64,000 nt of DNA from Maribellus sediminis (GTDB lineage Bacteria > Bacteroidota > Bacteroidia > Bacteroidales > Prolixibacteraceae), in contig NZ_WXUB01000001.1 of the NCBI RefSeq assembly GCF_011799805.1, forward strand, positions 186,001 through 250,000, in the 5' to 3' direction. Positions within the stretch are counted from its first letter, which is position 1. The number at the start of each line of letters is the position of its first letter. Below, piece by piece: positions 61,935-64,000 of this stretch. The position numbers and the translations under genes are program-made. Below the pieces are notes generated by a model, which was not told where the DNA came from, made no database searches, and was given only the letters and a program-made list of their open reading frames with translations.

Positions 61935-62822
61935 TTAATAGGTGGTTCCAAGGAATTTTTGAAACTCGCGGAAGTCTTTAACCGATTTTACATTGCGCGG
62001 CAGAGCAGGAGAGTGAATTTGAATCTGGCGGCCTGTTACAAAGATTTTTTGTTTCGGAAAACAATCTTTGAGTTGTACAAGGTAGTTTTCGAGCTCTTCT
62101 TTTGGAATGGAATTGGTGAATGCGGTAAACGCAAAATCGATGGTTTTCAACTCACTTATTTTTTGAAGATCGTCGAAGGGAACTGACTGACCAAGGTAAA
62201 AAATATCGAAACCACGTTTTTTTGCCAGATAAGAATAAAACAAAAGACCCATTTCGTGCAATTCTTCTTCGTGGGTAAAAAAGAGCATGGTAGAGCCTCT
62301 TTTTCGATCTACTTTAAGCTGATCGATAGCTGTAATCAGCTTCTGCCGGAACAGGTTGGTAACAAAGTGTTCCTGTGCAGGGAAAATCGAACCCACCTGC
62401 CAGTAGGTTCCAACCCGCTCAAAGAGGGCAAAAAAGACGTCGAAAAAAGCTTCCTCGATATCGTTCTTTTGAAGGATCTCATCTATAAGATCTTCAAAAC
62501 CCTGGGTGTTCATGTCCACCATGAGCAACATAAAGCGCTCGAGGTAATCCGAATCAGAACTTTTGTCTTCCGATATTTTTAGTACTTTATCTCTTAATTC
62601 AGCATCATCCCAGCCGGCAATTTTTGAAATCTTAAAGCCATTTTTTGTCAGCATTGAGATATTAAGCAGGCGTTTCAGGTCGCTGTCGTCGTACCAGCGG
62701 ATGTTAGTATCCGTTCGATGCGGATTCAGCAGGCTGTAACGCTTTTCCCAAATGCGTATTGTATGCATTTTTATGCCCGATAGAACCTCAAGGTCTTTTA
62801 TTGAATATCCTGACTCTTTCAT
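61935..62822 (-). CDS. MerR-family regulator with B12-binding domain (CarH/LitR-like)
   Basis: 295 residues. N-terminal MerR helix-turn-helix (5-75; YSIKDLEVLSGIKMHTIRIW), then a four-helix domain (about 80-170) and a cobalamin-binding domain (178-290). The Wx9EH motif that covers the upper axial face in CarH is present: W141, E151, H152. The lower-axial His is H189 in ELHEMG, the ExHxxG form. Both motifs are needed for the adenosylcobalamin photoreceptors CarH and LitR, which repress carotenoid or stress genes until light breaks the Co-C bond. No carotenoid gene is nearby, so the targets are elsewhere. Confidence 0.9.
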   Translation of the reverse strand: MKESGYSIKDLEVLSGIKMHTIRIWEKRYSLLNPHRTDTNIRWYDDSDLKRLLNISMLTKNGFKISKIAGWDDAELRDKVLKISEDKSSDSDYLERFMLLMVDMNTQGFEDLIDEILQKNDIEEAFFDVFFALFERVGTYWQVGSIFPAQEHFVTNLFRQKLITAIDQLKVDRKRGSTMLFFTHEEELHEMGLLFYSYLAKKRGFDIFYLGQSVPFDDLQKISELKTIDFAFTAFTNSIPKEELENYLVQLKDCFPKQKIFVTGRQIQIHSPALPRNVKSVKDFREFQKFLGTTY

Positions 62823-62974
62823 TTGTTTAAACTTATCTGTTTTTAACAGTATATCATAGGTTAGAATACTTAAATGCGGAAATCGATAAATTGTTCAATC
62901 ATATTACGTGTAAAATTAAACAGAAATTTATTAAGTGTAACTAATAAATTGATTTAATGAGTGATGTGTAATTG

Positions 62975-63004
62975 AAAAAAGGATTCTAGGAGGAATCCTT
63001 TTTT
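62975..63004. terminator. Bidirectional terminator after the fasciclin gene
   Basis: AAAAAAGGATTC (62975-62986) pairs perfectly with GAATCCTTTTTT (62993-63004) around TAGGAG. Confidence 0.85.
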
Positions 63005-63029
63005 CTAAAAAAGTCATGACGTGTTTTTA

Positions 63030-63527
63030 TTACTCCGGAATTAATACTTTGTCGATTACATGAATAACTCCGTTCTTTCCCTTAATATCTGCTTTAATTA
63101 CTTCGCTGTCGTTGATGTGAACTCCATTCGACAAATCAATTTTAATTTTCTTCCCGTTTAATGTAGCTACTGAAGTGTTTGTTAAATCACTCGACATTAC
63201 TTCTCCGCTTACCACATGATAGGTTAAAATTGGAGTCAGTTGTTCGGCACTCAAATCTTCAATCCCCTTAACTCCGAGCTGTTTAAATAGCTTGCTGAAT
63301 GCTTCGTTGGTCGGCGCGAAAACCGTGAATGGCCCGTCTGCACTCAATGCACCTGCAAGATCAGCTTTTGTTACAGCCTCAACCAGTGTCGAGAAATCGG
63401 GATTCGAAACAGCAATCTCAACTACAGTTGATGAATTGTTTCCGTCTTTGGCAATACTATGGAGCGAAACTCCGGTTACTAAAATTACTGCCAGCACGGT
63501 GGCTAAAATACTTTTCATTGTTTTCAT
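63030..63527 (-). CDS. Fasciclin domain protein
   Basis: 165 residues: signal peptide (about 1-27), then one FAS1 domain (about 32-165). TLVEAVTKADLAGALSADGP, FTVFAPTNEAFSKLFKQLG, ILTYHVVSGEVMSSDL and GVIHVIDKVLIP are the standard FAS1 blocks. FAS1 proteins act in cell-surface adhesion; in bacteria roles are vague. It is a close paralogue of the next gene to the right, sharing most of each block. A second ATG at 63518 could also be the start. Confidence 0.92.
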   Translation of the reverse strand: MKTMKSILATVLAVILVTGVSLHSIAKDGNNSSTVVEIAVSNPDFSTLVEAVTKADLAGALSADGPFTVFAPTNEAFSKLFKQLGVKGIEDLSAEQLTPILTYHVVSGEVMSSDLTNTSVATLNGKKIKIDLSNGVHINDSEVIKADIKGKNGVIHVIDKVLIPE

Positions 63528-63575
63528 TGTTCAATTTTTTTATGGATTTATTATTATTTAAAGTGTTTTCCAGAA

Positions 63576-63607
63576 ACCACAGCATTACAAATTTGCAATG
63601 CCGTGGT
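63576..63607. repeat. Hairpin between the two fasciclin genes
   Basis: ACCACAGCATT pairs with AATGCCGTGGT (one mismatch), with the palindrome CAAATTTG in the loop. No T tract follows, so it may be an mRNA-stabilising or attenuating stem between co-transcribed genes. Confidence 0.45.
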
Positions 63608-63616
63608 TGTGCATTA

Positions 63617-64000
63617 TTATTGTGGTAGGAGAACCTTGTCGATTACGTGTATAACTCCGTTTGCTCCCTGTATGTCTGCCGCTATAACATTGCTGTCGTT
63701 AATTTTTACACCTGATGATAAATCAACGGAAACCGTTTTTGATCCGCTAAGTGTACCAACTTCTCCATTTGAAAGATCGGTTGATAATACATTTCCCTGA
63801 ACCACGTGATACAGTAGAATAGGCGTAAGCTGTTCTGCCGTAAGGTCAGCAATTCCGGAAACTCCAAGTTCCTGAAAAAGAGCTTCGAAGGCATCGTTGG
63901 TTGGCGCAAATACAGTAAATGGTCCAGCGGCACTCAGGGCATCAGCCAGACCGGCTTTTACCACAGCACTAACCAAAATGCTGAAGTTCGGATTGTCTAT
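63617..64000 (-). CDS. Fasciclin domain protein, truncated by window end
   Basis: The frame runs past the right edge, so the N-terminus is missing; 127 residues of one FAS1 domain are visible, opening DNPNFSILVSAVVKAGLADA and ending GVIHVIDKVLLPQ. An in-frame TTG at 63976 is inside the domain and is not the start. It is the upstream paralogue of the gene at 63030, from which it is separated by 89 bp; the pair arose by tandem duplication. Confidence 0.9.
   Translation of the reverse strand: MDNPNFSILVSAVVKAGLADALSAAGPFTVFAPTNDAFEALFQELGVSGIADLTAEQLTPILLYHVVQGNVLSTDLSNGEVGTLSGSKTVSVDLSSGVKINDSNVIAADIQGANGVIHVIDKVLLPQ

Overview
The window looks like chromosomal DNA of a marine or sediment-type Bacteroidota, most likely Marinilabiliales (Prolixibacteraceae-like); this placement is inferred from gene content, not from a marker tree. 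Pointers are TonB-dependent receptors, GH97 and GHL10 hydrolases, an F1 epsilon subunit of only 80 residues, lipoproteins with Bacteroidota signal peptides, and promoters of the TTG-N19/20-TAnnTTTG type instead of -35/-10 boxes. No rRNA, tRNA, insertion sequence, prophage or CRISPR array was seen. Both ends cut a gene (a PQQ-propeller protein on the left, a fasciclin protein on the right).

Region 1 (1-12.9 kb) is mainly housekeeping: an MMPL/RND transporter translationally coupled to a polyprenyl synthetase, atpD-atpC away from the other ATP synthase genes, a GT9 glycosyltransferase, a MalY/PatB C-S lyase, a PagL-like lipid A deacylase, a GHL10 protein, and a DUF2752/CD225 membrane pair. Region 2 (13.2-22.5 kb) holds a TonB-dependent receptor, a short palindromic mobile-type repeat, a BlaI repressor under a promoter carrying three operators with a 20-bp period, a 1271-residue M56 sensor fused to TonB, carboxypeptidase-regulatory-like and plug-like modules, and a GH97 glycosidase.

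Region 3 (22.6-37.8 kb) is the most distinctive part. It has two tail-to-tail Crp/Fnr regulators, a perfect TTGAT-N4-ATCAA box in the divergent promoter region of one of them, an operon of rhodanese lipoprotein, porin and secreted two-domain sulfurtransferase, a second rhodanese lipoprotein, and a four-gene YeeE/YedE operon with two rhodanese-fold proteins whose catalytic Cys is Ser. One of these ends in a GGC tail resembling the SoxY swinging arm. A four-haem NapC-type protein fused to a SUMF1 domain and a Tat-exported oxidoreductase lie between. The inferred job is uptake and periplasmic handling of reduced sulfur (thiosulfate, sulfane sulfur) under oxygen or redox control; there is no Sox, Dsr or Phs catalytic gene in the window, so the chemistry is open.

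Region 4 (38-64 kb) is mixed: a truncated haemoglobin, a class III-type sirtuin without its zinc cysteines, dnaG, a Nim-like flavoprotein, an SDR, a likely structured RNA with its own promoter and terminator at 44.2-44.5 kb, three tandem cyclophilins (one fused to a degenerate trypsin-like domain), an ACP-like protein without the carrier Ser, MscS, a C1 peptidase, an LD-carboxypeptidase, a glycine-rich secreted protein, metG, a CarH/LitR-type B12-binding MerR regulator with its photoreceptor motifs intact, and tandem fasciclin genes.
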